From positions 248,001 to 312,000 of the forward strand of contig JAIYAW010000009.1 in assembly GCA_027488835.1 (NCBI GenBank): a stretch of 64,000 bases of DNA, given 5' to 3'. The notes beneath the pieces were generated by a model, which made no database searches, was not told where the DNA came from, and saw only the letters and a program-made list of their open reading frames with translations. How positions within the stretch are numbered: the first letter of the stretch is position 1; each line of letters opens with the position of its first letter. Made by a program: the position numbers and the translations under genes. The stretch comes from Bacteroidota bacterium (GTDB lineage Bacteria > Bacteroidota > Bacteroidia > NS11-12g > UBA955). Below, in pieces: positions 26,487 through 34,353 of the stretch.

Positions 26487-26966
26487 TTATTTAGAAATTG
26501 ATAGTAATTGTAATGCTGTTTGAGCAGCTTCGTTTCCTTTGTTTCCGTGTGAGCCACCCGCTCTGTCAAAGGCTTGTTGTTCTGTATTGGTTGTGATTAC
26601 ACCAAAAATACAAGGTTTGTTAAATTTTAATCCAACATCCATGATGCCATTCATTGCACCTGTGCAAACGAAGTCAAAATGTGGCGTATCTCCTTTAATC
26701 ACGCAGCCAAGACAAAGCACAGCATCGATATTGCTATTACTGTTGAAATGCCATTGAGCTCCAAGAGGTAGTTCGAAAGCTCCTGGAACTTTTGAAATAT
26801 GTATTTGATTGCGTGACAAACCAAAAGAAGTTAATTCTTGAATTGCACCATCAAGTAAAATATCTGTGATGTGATTATTCCATGTAGAAACCACTATTCC
26901 TATATTTAAAGAAGTAGAATCTAGAGAAATATTAGAAGAGCCAAAGCTGAAACCCGCGGTAGACAA
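26487..26966 (-). CDS. ribH: 6,7-dimethyl-8-ribityllumazine synthase
   Basis: Enzyme of riboflavin synthesis that condenses 5-amino-6-ribitylaminouracil with 3,4-dihydroxy-2-butanone 4-phosphate. The product is 159 residues, normal for the family. Motifs: STWNNHITDILLDGA (substrate loop), KVPGAFELPLGA, LGCVIKGDTPHFDFVC with the catalytic His, and FGVITTNTEQQAFDRAGG. No in-frame ATG exists between the upstream stop (26984) and this frame's conserved part, so the start is probably TTG at 26966 (or a rarer codon just before). The TPR gene ends 16 bases upstream, so the two are likely co-transcribed. Confidence 0.94.
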   Translation of the reverse strand: MSTAGFSFGSSNISLDSTSLNIGIVVSTWNNHITDILLDGAIQELTSFGLSRNQIHISKVPGAFELPLGAQWHFNSNSNIDAVLCLGCVIKGDTPHFDFVCTGAMNGIMDVGLKFNKPCIFGVITTNTEQQAFDRAGGSHGNKGNEAAQTALQLLSISK

Positions 26967-26981
26967 TTTGATGGTATCTAA

Positions 26982-27659
26982 TTATGGGTTAAATTCACCC
27001 ATAAGCGCTTTCACTTTGTAGATATATTTTTCAATATCAGAACCTTCTGCTGTTGCTGAATACTTTTTCAAAATAGTATCATAGCATTTTAAAGCTGATT
27101 TGTAGTCTTTGCACATTTCATAGTGAATTCCGGCTTTCTTAAGAAAAGTAGCAGAAAAATCATTATCGTCAACGGCAGCAGCTTTTTCATACATTGAAGC
27201 AGCGTCATCGTCATCTCCTAAGTCAGACATACAACCCGCTTTCATTGCCATTACTTGAGCAGCCAAAAGTTTGTCTTTGATACTTGTTTTGTTTAAATAT
27301 TCAATAGCCTCTTTTGGTTTTCCAATTTTTGCATAAGCTATACCCGCCATTAACGCTGCTTCTTTGCCCGCTCTGGTTGATGAATAATCATCAGCAATTG
27401 TAGGAGCAGAAGTGACTTTTAAAGATTTGTTACCTTTAACAACCATATTCATAGAATCATTTTTAAAGTAAAAATGTAATCTTGCAATTTTTTCAGATGC
27501 GGTTTTTTCTTGACTTGGTTGATAAACCAATGTCCAATAAGTTGATAATCCTATAACAGCCAACACACCAATTGCGATGTAATTCACTTTTTTAGTGTTC
27601 TCAGAATAATAATTAGAGTATTTAGCTCTAGTCTCTTGCCAAAATTCTTGTACGTTCAT
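26982..27659 (-). CDS. TPR protein with one membrane helix (YfgM-like)
   Basis: A 225-residue protein anchored by one N-terminal helix (VNYIAIGVLAVIGLSTYW, residues 26-43) with the rest in the periplasm. Several tetratricopeptide units follow (MAGIAYAKIGKPKEAIEYLN, ASMYEKAAAVDDNDFSATFL, YKSALKCYDTILKKY). The layout is that of YfgM, an ancillary protein of the Sec translocon in E. coli, though that function is inference here. The ATG at 27659 is chosen; the longer start at 27731 would overlap the pdhA coding end. It lies 46 bases after the pdhA stop. Confidence 0.82.
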   Translation of the reverse strand: MNVQEFWQETRAKYSNYYSENTKKVNYIAIGVLAVIGLSTYWTLVYQPSQEKTASEKIARLHFYFKNDSMNMVVKGNKSLKVTSAPTIADDYSSTRAGKEAALMAGIAYAKIGKPKEAIEYLNKTSIKDKLLAAQVMAMKAGCMSDLGDDDDAASMYEKAAAVDDNDFSATFLKKAGIHYEMCKDYKSALKCYDTILKKYSATAEGSDIEKYIYKVKALMGEFNP

Positions 27660-27705
27660 TTTCTTAAAGGGGGCGAATATAATAAATTTTATTTTATAAT
27701 CTGAA

Positions 27706-28692
27706 TTAGTCCATAATAAATGGATAATCATCTTCTACATAAACATCTTTAAATAATTCAGAAGCGTCTGGGTAAGGTGAATTTTCTGCAAATTCCACAC
27801 TCGCGTTTACTTCTGCAATAATGTCTTCTTCGATTTTGTCTAACTCAGCTTCAGTAGCATATTTTTTAGCCAAAATAGTTGCTTTTGTGGTTTCAATAGG
27901 ATCTTTTTCTTTGTAAGATGCCAATTCTTCTTTCGTTCTGTAACTCGCAGGATCACTCATGCTATGTCCACGGTAACGGTAAGTTTTGATTTCCAAAAAA
28001 GTTGGACCTCCACCGTTTCTTGCAAATTCTACTGCTTCATATAATGCTTCATGAACTGTTTCACATTTCATACCATCTACTTGTTTGCTTGGCATATCAT
28101 ATCCCAAACCAATTTTATAGATATCTAACATGTTTGTAGTTCTTTCTACGCTCGTACCCATTGCGTATTCATTGTTTTCACAAATAAATATTGCAGGTAA
28201 TTTCCAAAGCATGGCCATATTAAAGGTTTCATGCAATGCACCTTGACGTACTGCACCATCACCAAAAAAGCTAATACTTACATTTTTCGTTCCTAAATAT
28301 TGTTCAGCAAAACCAAGTCCAGCACCCATTGGAATTTGTGCACCCACAATTCCATGTCCCCCAAAGAAATTATGTTCTTTTGAAAACATGTGCATACTGC
28401 CACCTTTTCCGCCCGAACATCCTGTAGCTTTACCATATAACTCTGCCATAACCGCATTTGCACTTACACCCATTGCCAAAGCATGACCATGGTCTCTGTA
28501 AGCAGTAATCACTTTATCGTCTTTGGTAGTGGCTGTGATCATTCCTGCAACCAAAGCTTCTTGTCCTATATATAAATGACAAAAACCCTTAATCTTTTGC
28601 TGACCATATAATTGCGCTGATTTTTCTTCAAATCTTCTCACCAACATCATGGTTTTGTACCATGATAGGTATTGTTCTTTCGTGAATTTCAT
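27706..28692 (-). CDS. pdhA: Pyruvate dehydrogenase E1 component, alpha subunit
   Basis: Thiamine-diphosphate subunit of the pyruvate dehydrogenase complex, decarboxylating pyruvate to feed acetyl-CoA synthesis. It is 328 residues. The TPP/Mg motif is GDGAVRQGALHETFNMAMLW, ending with ICENNEYAMGTSV; the phosphorylation-loop region is YRYRGHSMSDPASYR. The sequence GGSMHMFSKEHNFFGGHGIV places the substrate-channel His residues. E1 beta, E2 and E3 are not in the window, so the complex is encoded in pieces. It has a full promoter (28719-28749, minus strand). Confidence 0.95.
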   Translation of the reverse strand: MKFTKEQYLSWYKTMMLVRRFEEKSAQLYGQQKIKGFCHLYIGQEALVAGMITATTKDDKVITAYRDHGHALAMGVSANAVMAELYGKATGCSGGKGGSMHMFSKEHNFFGGHGIVGAQIPMGAGLGFAEQYLGTKNVSISFFGDGAVRQGALHETFNMAMLWKLPAIFICENNEYAMGTSVERTTNMLDIYKIGLGYDMPSKQVDGMKCETVHEALYEAVEFARNGGGPTFLEIKTYRYRGHSMSDPASYRTKEELASYKEKDPIETTKATILAKKYATEAELDKIEEDIIAEVNASVEFAENSPYPDASELFKDVYVEDDYPFIMD

Positions 28693-28718
28693 TCTGTTCT
28701 GAATTTCAATTTAGATCG

Positions 28719-28749
28719 CAAAGATAATATTTATTCAATGCTACGGCAA
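28719..28749 (-). promoter_or_regulatory. pdhA promoter, TTG-N20-TATCTTTG
   Basis: On the minus strand a TTG (plus-strand CAA at 28747-28749) is followed after 20 bases by TATCTTTG (plus-strand CAAAGATA at 28719-28726). Both halves match the Bacteroidota consensus. The box ends 26 bases before the pdhA start codon. Confidence 0.65.
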
Positions 28750-28764
28750 ACAAAATCAAATTGT

Positions 28765-29583
28765 CTAAATTTTATCTTCAATGTTTTTAACTTTATCCTT
28801 GATTAATCCAATTTCTTTTTGAATTAATCGTAAGGTTGGACCAAGATCATTGTCGTCTGAATTTTTTGGTTCCTCGAACTTGGGATTGATATAATTGATA
28901 AACTTCCATATTTCTAGAATGTCTTGAACTTTAACAGCATAGGGTTTATAATTTGTATTCGTGCTACAGAGTAAGAAAGATCCATCTTCTTCAATCCTGT
29001 TGTATAAAATTTTAAATACGATACCATCTTCTTGGGTAATAACAATATATGGATGTCCGTTTTTAACCATATTCCAATCTTGCAAAAATTCTCCGGTAAC
29101 ATAAGCTCCATCAACAACTGGAGGCATACTATCACCTGAAATAGGGAAAGATCTGTATTTTTTATTTGGGGATAAAAAAGGCAAGTTGAAAGCAGGCAGA
29201 ACCTTAATATAATTTGGATCGGCATAACCCGTTGCGTATCCTGCTTTCGCTTTTACAGGAACCAATTCTATATTTTCTTCATTATCTGGCGTTACAGTGG
29301 TTGCCAAAATGCGCAGTCTGGTACCAGTTATATCAATATCATACCCACGTTCCATTTGTTCTAATTGACTTTCGGCAATGGTTGACAAATCAATTCTGAT
29401 GAGCTTGTCAATATTAACTTGGTAAAAATCGGAAAGCTTTAGCAATACTTGTATGCCTGGTTCTGCAACACCATTTTCATAGCTATTATATGCCGATCTG
29501 GTAAGACCAATATTTGCTGAAACTTCTTCTTGGCTGCGCTTTCTGCGTTTTCTAAGTAATTTAATGTTCTCTTTTAAATACAT
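28765..29583 (-). CDS. XRE-type transcriptional regulator with S24/LexA-like domain
   Basis: A 272-residue DNA-binding regulator. An HTH_3 domain spans residues 3-60 (SANIGLTRSAYNSYENGVAE, recognition helix around TRSAYNSYE). A linker leads to an S24 peptidase-like fold at about residues 125-235, with FPISGDSMPPVVDGAYVTGE carrying the Ser of the SGDSM motif. A Lys is seen in IVFKILYNRI, so the Ser-Lys pair may be intact. A C-terminal coiled coil follows (LRLIQKEIGLIKDKVKNIE). Targets are unknown. Similar repressors occur in phages, but no phage gene is near. It is divergent from the EVE gene. Confidence 0.85.
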   Translation of the reverse strand: MYLKENIKLLRKRRKRSQEEVSANIGLTRSAYNSYENGVAEPGIQVLLKLSDFYQVNIDKLIRIDLSTIAESQLEQMERGYDIDITGTRLRILATTVTPDNEENIELVPVKAKAGYATGYADPNYIKVLPAFNLPFLSPNKKYRSFPISGDSMPPVVDGAYVTGEFLQDWNMVKNGHPYIVITQEDGIVFKILYNRIEEDGSFLLCSTNTNYKPYAVKVQDILEIWKFINYINPKFEEPKNSDDNDLGPTLRLIQKEIGLIKDKVKNIEDKI

Positions 29584-29699
29584 AATTGATAATTATTTTA
29601 GCAATGATTTGACATGTAAATTAACAATGTATTTTTCAAACCACCAAATATTTCTTAAATAACTTTTTCTTTTGGGTATTTTATTTTTAATTTGTAGAT

Positions 29700-30110
29700 A
29701 TGAAATTTTGGCTGATTAAGTCCGAGCCTTTTAAATACAGTTGGGCTCAATTCGAAAAAGATCAGCAAACTTTTTGGGATGGTGTACGCAACTACCAGGC
29801 AAGGAATAATTTGCGAGACATGAGTGTTGGTGATAAATGTTTGTTTTATCACAGTAATGAAGGCAAAGAAGTGGTAGGTATTGCTGAAATTGTAAAAACA
29901 GCATATCAAGATCCTACAACATCAGAAACTGCTTGGGTAGTAGTTGATGTAAAGCCGTTATTAAAATTAAAGAATCCCGTATCTTTGGCAACAATGAAAT
30001 CAGATGAGCGGCTACATTCATTGGGACTTTTGAAACAGCCACGATTGTCAGTTATTGCATTGACGGAAGATGAATACAATATTATTATCCAGTTATCGAA
30101 TGATCAATGA
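29700..30110 (+). CDS. EVE domain-containing protein
   Basis: A 136-residue protein of the PUA-like EVE fold (thymocyte nuclear protein 1 type), which binds modified bases such as 5-methylcytosine in DNA or RNA. The signature runs KFWLIKSEPFKYSWAQFEKD, then WDGVRNYQARNNLRDMSVGD and LFYHSNEGKEVVGIAEIVK. Its exact role in bacteria is unsettled, though it is common in restriction-like contexts. Here it leads the pyrR-pyrB operon with an 11-base overlap. A -7-like box TTAATTTG (29687-29694) ends 5 bases upstream of the ATG. Confidence 0.9.
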   Translation: MKFWLIKSEPFKYSWAQFEKDQQTFWDGVRNYQARNNLRDMSVGDKCLFYHSNEGKEVVGIAEIVKTAYQDPTTSETAWVVVDVKPLLKLKNPVSLATMKSDERLHSLGLLKQPRLSVIALTEDEYNIIIQLSNDQ

Positions 30111-30642
30111 ACCTAAAATATTATTAAACAGCACCAAGGCGAATTTGATTATTCGTCGTTTTGCGCTTCAAATAATTGAAAATCACAAAGATTATCAAAA
30201 TACTGCTGTTATTGGGCTACAACCAAGGGGTATTTTGTTGGCAAAATCCATACATAACGAACTTATGAATTTAGGTGCCGATGTACTTTATGGTGAAGTG
30301 GACCATACATTCTTTAGAGACGATATTGGTAGGGGTGGATTTCATATTCCTAAGCCTTCAAATGTAAATTTCTCAACTGAAAATAAAAATATCATCATCG
30401 TAGATGATGTACTTTTTACGGGAAGAAGTGTTAGGGCCGCAATTGATGCAATCATGAGTTTTGGCCGACCTAAATGTGTTGAATTAATGGTATTGGTAGA
30501 TAGAAGATTTCAACGTGAATTGCCTATAAAGCCTGATTACACTGGAGTTACAATTGACTCAAGAAACACAAATGACTTTGTAAAAGTTGAGTGGGAAAAC
30601 GACAATCAAGTTCAAGTTTGGCTATTAGAAGATAAAAAATGA
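30100..30642 (+). CDS. pyrR: PyrR-type phosphoribosyltransferase / pyrimidine regulator
   Basis: A 180-residue type I phosphoribosyltransferase-fold protein. The PRPP loop is IIIVDDVLFTGRSVRAAIDA, near residues 95-113, with the acidic DD pair; a flexible loop (TFFRDDIGRGGFHIPKP) and VLVDRRFQRELPIKPD follow, as in PyrR. In Bacillus PyrR senses UMP and attenuates pyr mRNA and also has weak uracil phosphoribosyltransferase activity. No PyrR-binding leader hairpin could be identified here. The ATG at 30100 overlaps the EVE gene by 11 bases; pyrB overlaps its end by 4. Confidence 0.9.
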   Translation: MINEPKILLNSTKANLIIRRFALQIIENHKDYQNTAVIGLQPRGILLAKSIHNELMNLGADVLYGEVDHTFFRDDIGRGGFHIPKPSNVNFSTENKNIIIVDDVLFTGRSVRAAIDAIMSFGRPKCVELMVLVDRRFQRELPIKPDYTGVTIDSRNTNDFVKVEWENDNQVQVWLLEDKK

Positions 30643-31565
30643 ATCAAGGAGAATTAAATCATTTATTAGGCATTAAGGGATTAACAGCAAGTCAAATCCA
30701 TACTATTTTTGATACTGCTGATAATTTTTTAAACTTGTTACAAGCGCCAGTTAAGAAAACACCTGCATTAAGAGATATAACCATTGCTAATTTATTTTTT
30801 GAAAACTCAACGCGTACGAGAGTTTCATTTGAATTGGCCGAAAAAAGATTAGGTGCTGATATCGTGAATTTCTCTTCTTCATCATCCAGTGTTAAAAAAG
30901 GAGAAACTTTAATTGATACTGTAAATAATATTTTAAGTATGAAGGTTGACATGATTGTTATGCGACATCCTGCTCCCGGAGCTTGTATGTTCCTAGCTAA
31001 AAATGTGAAATCTCAAATTATCAATGCCGGTGACGGTACCCATGAACATCCAACTCAAGCTTTACTTGATGCCTTTTCAATTAAAAACAAGCTAGGTTCC
31101 TTGGAAGGGAAAAAGGTTGTTATTGTGGGAGATATCAAACACTCTCGAGTGGCGTTAAGCAATATTTACGCCTTACAATTGTTGGGTGCTGAAGTGATGG
31201 TTTGTGGACCTGCAACATTAATACCAAAATATATCAATCAATTGGGCGTTAAAGTTTCTCATAACTTAGATGAAGCGCTTGCTTGGTGCGATGTTGCAAA
31301 TATGTTGCGTATTCAATTAGAACGACAAGATCAAAGATTTTTTCCATCATTAAACGAATACACTAACTTGTATGGATTAAACATGAACAGATTGAACAAA
31401 TTAGACAAAGAAATTTGTATCATGCATCCCGGTCCTATCAATAGAGGCGTGGAAATCAGTAGCGAGGTAGCAGATAGCAATCAAAGTATTATTCTTCAAC
31501 AAGTTGAAAATGGGGTTGCAGTAAGAATGGCGGTGCTATTTTTACTTGCGCAACATAAGTTATAA
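30639..31565 (+). CDS. pyrB: Aspartate carbamoyltransferase catalytic subunit
   Basis: Second step of de novo pyrimidine synthesis: carbamoyl phosphate plus aspartate gives carbamoyl aspartate. 308 residues, the normal length. Carbamoyl-phosphate motif STRTRVSFELAEKRLGAD at residues 57-74; HPTQALLDAF near 137; aspartate-domain CIMHPGPINRGVEI. No pyrI regulatory subunit is adjacent, as in other PyrR-containing bacteria. It starts in an ATGA overlap with pyrR. Confidence 0.96.
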   Translation: MNQGELNHLLGIKGLTASQIHTIFDTADNFLNLLQAPVKKTPALRDITIANLFFENSTRTRVSFELAEKRLGADIVNFSSSSSSVKKGETLIDTVNNILSMKVDMIVMRHPAPGACMFLAKNVKSQIINAGDGTHEHPTQALLDAFSIKNKLGSLEGKKVVIVGDIKHSRVALSNIYALQLLGAEVMVCGPATLIPKYINQLGVKVSHNLDEALAWCDVANMLRIQLERQDQRFFPSLNEYTNLYGLNMNRLNKLDKEICIMHPGPINRGVEISSEVADSNQSIILQQVENGVAVRMAVLFLLAQHKL

Positions 31566-31566
31566 A

Positions 31567-32571
31567 ATGAATCCAATATTAGTAGAAGTCATTCGTGGCG
31601 AGGTAGTAGAGAGCTTTCACCGAGGTGTGATATGTGTGGTAGACAAAGACGGAAAGGTCATTTATTCAGCTGGAGATATCCATCAAATTGCTTTTCCAAG
31701 ATCAGCAATGAAGTATTTTCAGCATTTGCCATTATTGGTTTCTGGGGCATTTGAGAGACTGAATTTATCCTTAGAGGATTTGGCTATTATGTGTGGGTCT
31801 CACAATGGTGAAAAAATTCATGAAAATTTGGTAACCAAAATTTTAGGCAATTTAAATTTGGGGGAAGTTGACCTTCAATGCGGTGCACAAGCTCCAACAT
31901 TGAAAAAAGATCTTTATGCGTTGATTAAAGCAGATAAAAATCCAACCCAATTGCATAATAATTGCAGTGGCAAACACGCCGGATTTTTGGCTTGGTGTAA
32001 AGCACACAATGAAGATATAAAAGCTTATTTGTCCGAATCTCATCCATTACAAATAGAAATTAAAAAATATGTATCTCAATTCTATGAAGTTGCTGAAGAA
32101 GAATTGCTCATGGCAATTGATGGCTGTAGTGCTCCTATTTTTGGAATGAGTGTATACAAGCAAGCCATTGCATACAAGAATTTAATTAGCAATCAACAAA
32201 GCGAAGAGATCAATACGGCATGTAAAAAAATAGTTGATGCCGTAACCAAATATCCTGAATTGGTTGCTGGCTCTCAACGTTATTGTACCGATTTGATGAA
32301 AGTCACAAACGGAAGAATCGTTGGAAAAACAGGAGCCGATGGTGTTTATTGTTTGTCAATTCCAGAAAAAAATTGGGGTATAGCAATTAAAATTGACGAT
32401 GGTAAAATGGGTCCTCAATATCAAGTAGCCCAAGAGTTATTGATGAAGTTCAATTTAATTACCAAAGAAGAAGCTAATCAACTTAATCTATATAGAGAAT
32501 TTGAAATCACCAATTTTGCAGGAAACAAAGTGGGCAAATCGTTGGTTGTGAATGTTCCATTGTTGAAGTAA
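31567..32571 (+). CDS. Asparaginase II-family protein
   Basis: A 334-residue protein of the L-asparaginase II family (PF06089), distinct from the classical AnsA/AnsB fold. Family blocks are IRGEVVESFHRGVICVVDKD at the N-terminus, FPRSAMKYFQHLPL, CGSHNGEKIHENLV and NNCSGKHAGFLAWCKAHN. Proposed activity is hydrolysis of asparagine to aspartate and ammonia, which would feed pyrB with aspartate, but for this family the activity rests on few enzymes. The ATG at 31567 is 1 base after the pyrB stop; a start at 31546 would overlap pyrB needlessly. Confidence 0.9.
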   Translation: MNPILVEVIRGEVVESFHRGVICVVDKDGKVIYSAGDIHQIAFPRSAMKYFQHLPLLVSGAFERLNLSLEDLAIMCGSHNGEKIHENLVTKILGNLNLGEVDLQCGAQAPTLKKDLYALIKADKNPTQLHNNCSGKHAGFLAWCKAHNEDIKAYLSESHPLQIEIKKYVSQFYEVAEEELLMAIDGCSAPIFGMSVYKQAIAYKNLISNQQSEEINTACKKIVDAVTKYPELVAGSQRYCTDLMKVTNGRIVGKTGADGVYCLSIPEKNWGIAIKIDDGKMGPQYQVAQELLMKFNLITKEEANQLNLYREFEITNFAGNKVGKSLVVNVPLLK

Positions 32572-32576
32572 AATTT

Positions 32577-34295
32577 ATGAAATCGATATTAAGAGCATTT
32601 TTAATAGTTTGTATTTTATTTGTGCAAATTAATTTGAATGCACAATATCGATTTATCAAAGCCAATTCTATAGAAGATGATCGCTTAATTTCAACCGATT
32701 TACATTTAATCAATACGAACCGATTTTATCCTCAATCCCTTGAACTATTAGAACAAACTCAAAATTCTAATTCAAACATTTCAATTTTACAATACGAGTT
32801 TTCAAACAAGAATTTCAATTATTTCAAATGGAGTAACCCAGAATATTTTGGAAATAAAAAAATAAAATTTACCAATTGGAATTTTATCAAAAAGCTAGGT
32901 CCTCAGAGTTTATATCAAAATCCCAATCGGTTTTACTCTTGGGAAAGTAAAGATAGAAAAGACTATTTTGTAATTAACCCAGTTTTAGATCTTTCTTATG
33001 CGAGGAAGTCTTCAATAAGTGATTCTATGTTGTTTAATGGAAGGGGATTGGAGTTTTTCGGTCAGTTCGGAGATAAGTTTAATTTTTATACACAACTAAT
33101 GGATTATCAAGCAGATTATATCAAATCAATTGATAATTATAATGATTCATTTAGGGTTTATCCGGGAATCGGTAATTCTTACAGAAATAGCTTTAAATAT
33201 GTTGATTATTTTTATACAACGGGTTATGTTTCAGGTAAGTTGCTAGAAAAAAAACAATATGATTCTGTTGCAAAGAAAGAAGCTTTGGTTTATCAGATTG
33301 TAGCTACCTTCGGTAACGACAAACAGTTTATTGGAAATGGATACCGCAGTTTGATTATTAGTGATTTTGCACCGCCTTCATTGTTTTTTCAAGTAAATTA
33401 TAAGTTAGGACCATTCAAGTATCAAAATTTATTCAAAGAACTAATCGGGAACTTATCAAAAGATTCAAACAAAATTCTAAATAAAAAATATTTGGCCCTT
33501 CACAGAGCTTCTCTAGAATTTGAAAAAGTTGGCTTAGAATTAGGTTTGACTGAAATGATTATTCAATCGAGAAGCAATAATGGTTTTGATGCAAATTATT
33601 TTAATCCTGTTATTTTCTACAGGGCAGTAGAAAGAGATTTGGGATCTGGTGACAATGCGCTTATTGCTTTGGATGCAAAATACAAAAAAGGTTCATTTAT
33701 GTGTTATACCCAATTTGTTTTGGATGAATTTACTGTTGGAAAAGCGTTTACAACCAATTCATATGTAAATAAATTCGCTTTTCAATTAGGTTTGTATTAC
33801 AAACCTCAATTGGCATTTATCAAACAAGGGTATGTTAATTTAGAATTTAATCAAGTAAGACCTTTTACTTATTCGCATTGGTCAAATAATTATTATTCAA
33901 CATATAACCAAGCGTTGGCACATCCATTAGAAAGCAATTTCAGAGAAGGGGTTTTTAGATTATTTATTGTCCCTCAAAATCTTCAAAGATGGTCATTTAG
34001 GAATATTACAACATTTGCATTTAAAGGTTTCGATTTAAATGGAGATAATTATGGCTCAAATATTCGCAAGAATTATTACAAAGCAGTTGATAAGAAAAAT
34101 GCATTTATTGGTCAAGGGGAACAATCAAACATATTTAATACCTTTAATGAAGTAACTTATTATGCAATGCCAAATTTGTTACTGCAATTCACACAACAAT
34201 ATAGAAGTCAAAGCAATATTGGCCAATCTATTAATTATTTGTACATTTCTATCAAGTATAATTTTACTCAAAATAGGAATCAATATATATTCTAA
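32577..34295 (+). CDS. Outer-membrane beta-barrel protein, RemB/Wzi-like
   Basis: A 572-residue exported protein with a signal peptide ending at NLNAQ (KSILRAFLIVCILFVQINLN). The mature part is rich in aromatic, amphipathic strands (FGQFGDKFNFYTQLMDYQ, FGNDKQFIGNGYRSLIISDF, VNYKLGPFKYQNLF) and ends in an aromatic strand. The blocks GNGYRSLIISD and the barrel layout recall RemB, a gliding-motility-linked outer-membrane protein of Flavobacterium, and the Wzi capsule-anchoring family. The link is by pattern only. It is the last gene of the operon that begins with EVE, five bases after the asparaginase, and is followed by a strong terminator. Confidence 0.68.
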   Translation: MKSILRAFLIVCILFVQINLNAQYRFIKANSIEDDRLISTDLHLINTNRFYPQSLELLEQTQNSNSNISILQYEFSNKNFNYFKWSNPEYFGNKKIKFTNWNFIKKLGPQSLYQNPNRFYSWESKDRKDYFVINPVLDLSYARKSSISDSMLFNGRGLEFFGQFGDKFNFYTQLMDYQADYIKSIDNYNDSFRVYPGIGNSYRNSFKYVDYFYTTGYVSGKLLEKKQYDSVAKKEALVYQIVATFGNDKQFIGNGYRSLIISDFAPPSLFFQVNYKLGPFKYQNLFKELIGNLSKDSNKILNKKYLALHRASLEFEKVGLELGLTEMIIQSRSNNGFDANYFNPVIFYRAVERDLGSGDNALIALDAKYKKGSFMCYTQFVLDEFTVGKAFTTNSYVNKFAFQLGLYYKPQLAFIKQGYVNLEFNQVRPFTYSHWSNNYYSTYNQALAHPLESNFREGVFRLFIVPQNLQRWSFRNITTFAFKGFDLNGDNYGSNIRKNYYKAVDKKNAFIGQGEQSNIFNTFNEVTYYAMPNLLLQFTQQYRSQSNIGQSINYLYISIKYNFTQNRNQYIF

Positions 34296-34299
34296 ATCA

Positions 34300-34330
34300 A
34301 AAAAGGCATTTGATTTTCAAATGCCTTTTT
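34300..34330. terminator. Bidirectional rho-independent terminator
   Basis: A perfect 14-bp stem (34300-34313 with 34317-34330) around a TTT loop, with A-rich left arm and T-rich right arm. It lies between the convergent barrel-protein gene and lepB and can end both transcripts. Confidence 0.9.
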
Positions 34331-34353
34331 AATTCATATGTGAATGATTGAAC

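Noticed and set aside
28765-29583. XRE/S24 regulator as a prophage repressor marking a phage
   Set aside because: No integrase, capsid, terminase or lysis genes nearby; neighbours are housekeeping genes, so a chromosomal regulator is more likely.
29700-30110. EVE-domain gene as part of a restriction or defence island
   Set aside because: No nuclease, methyltransferase or helicase partner is adjacent; it sits in the pyrimidine operon.
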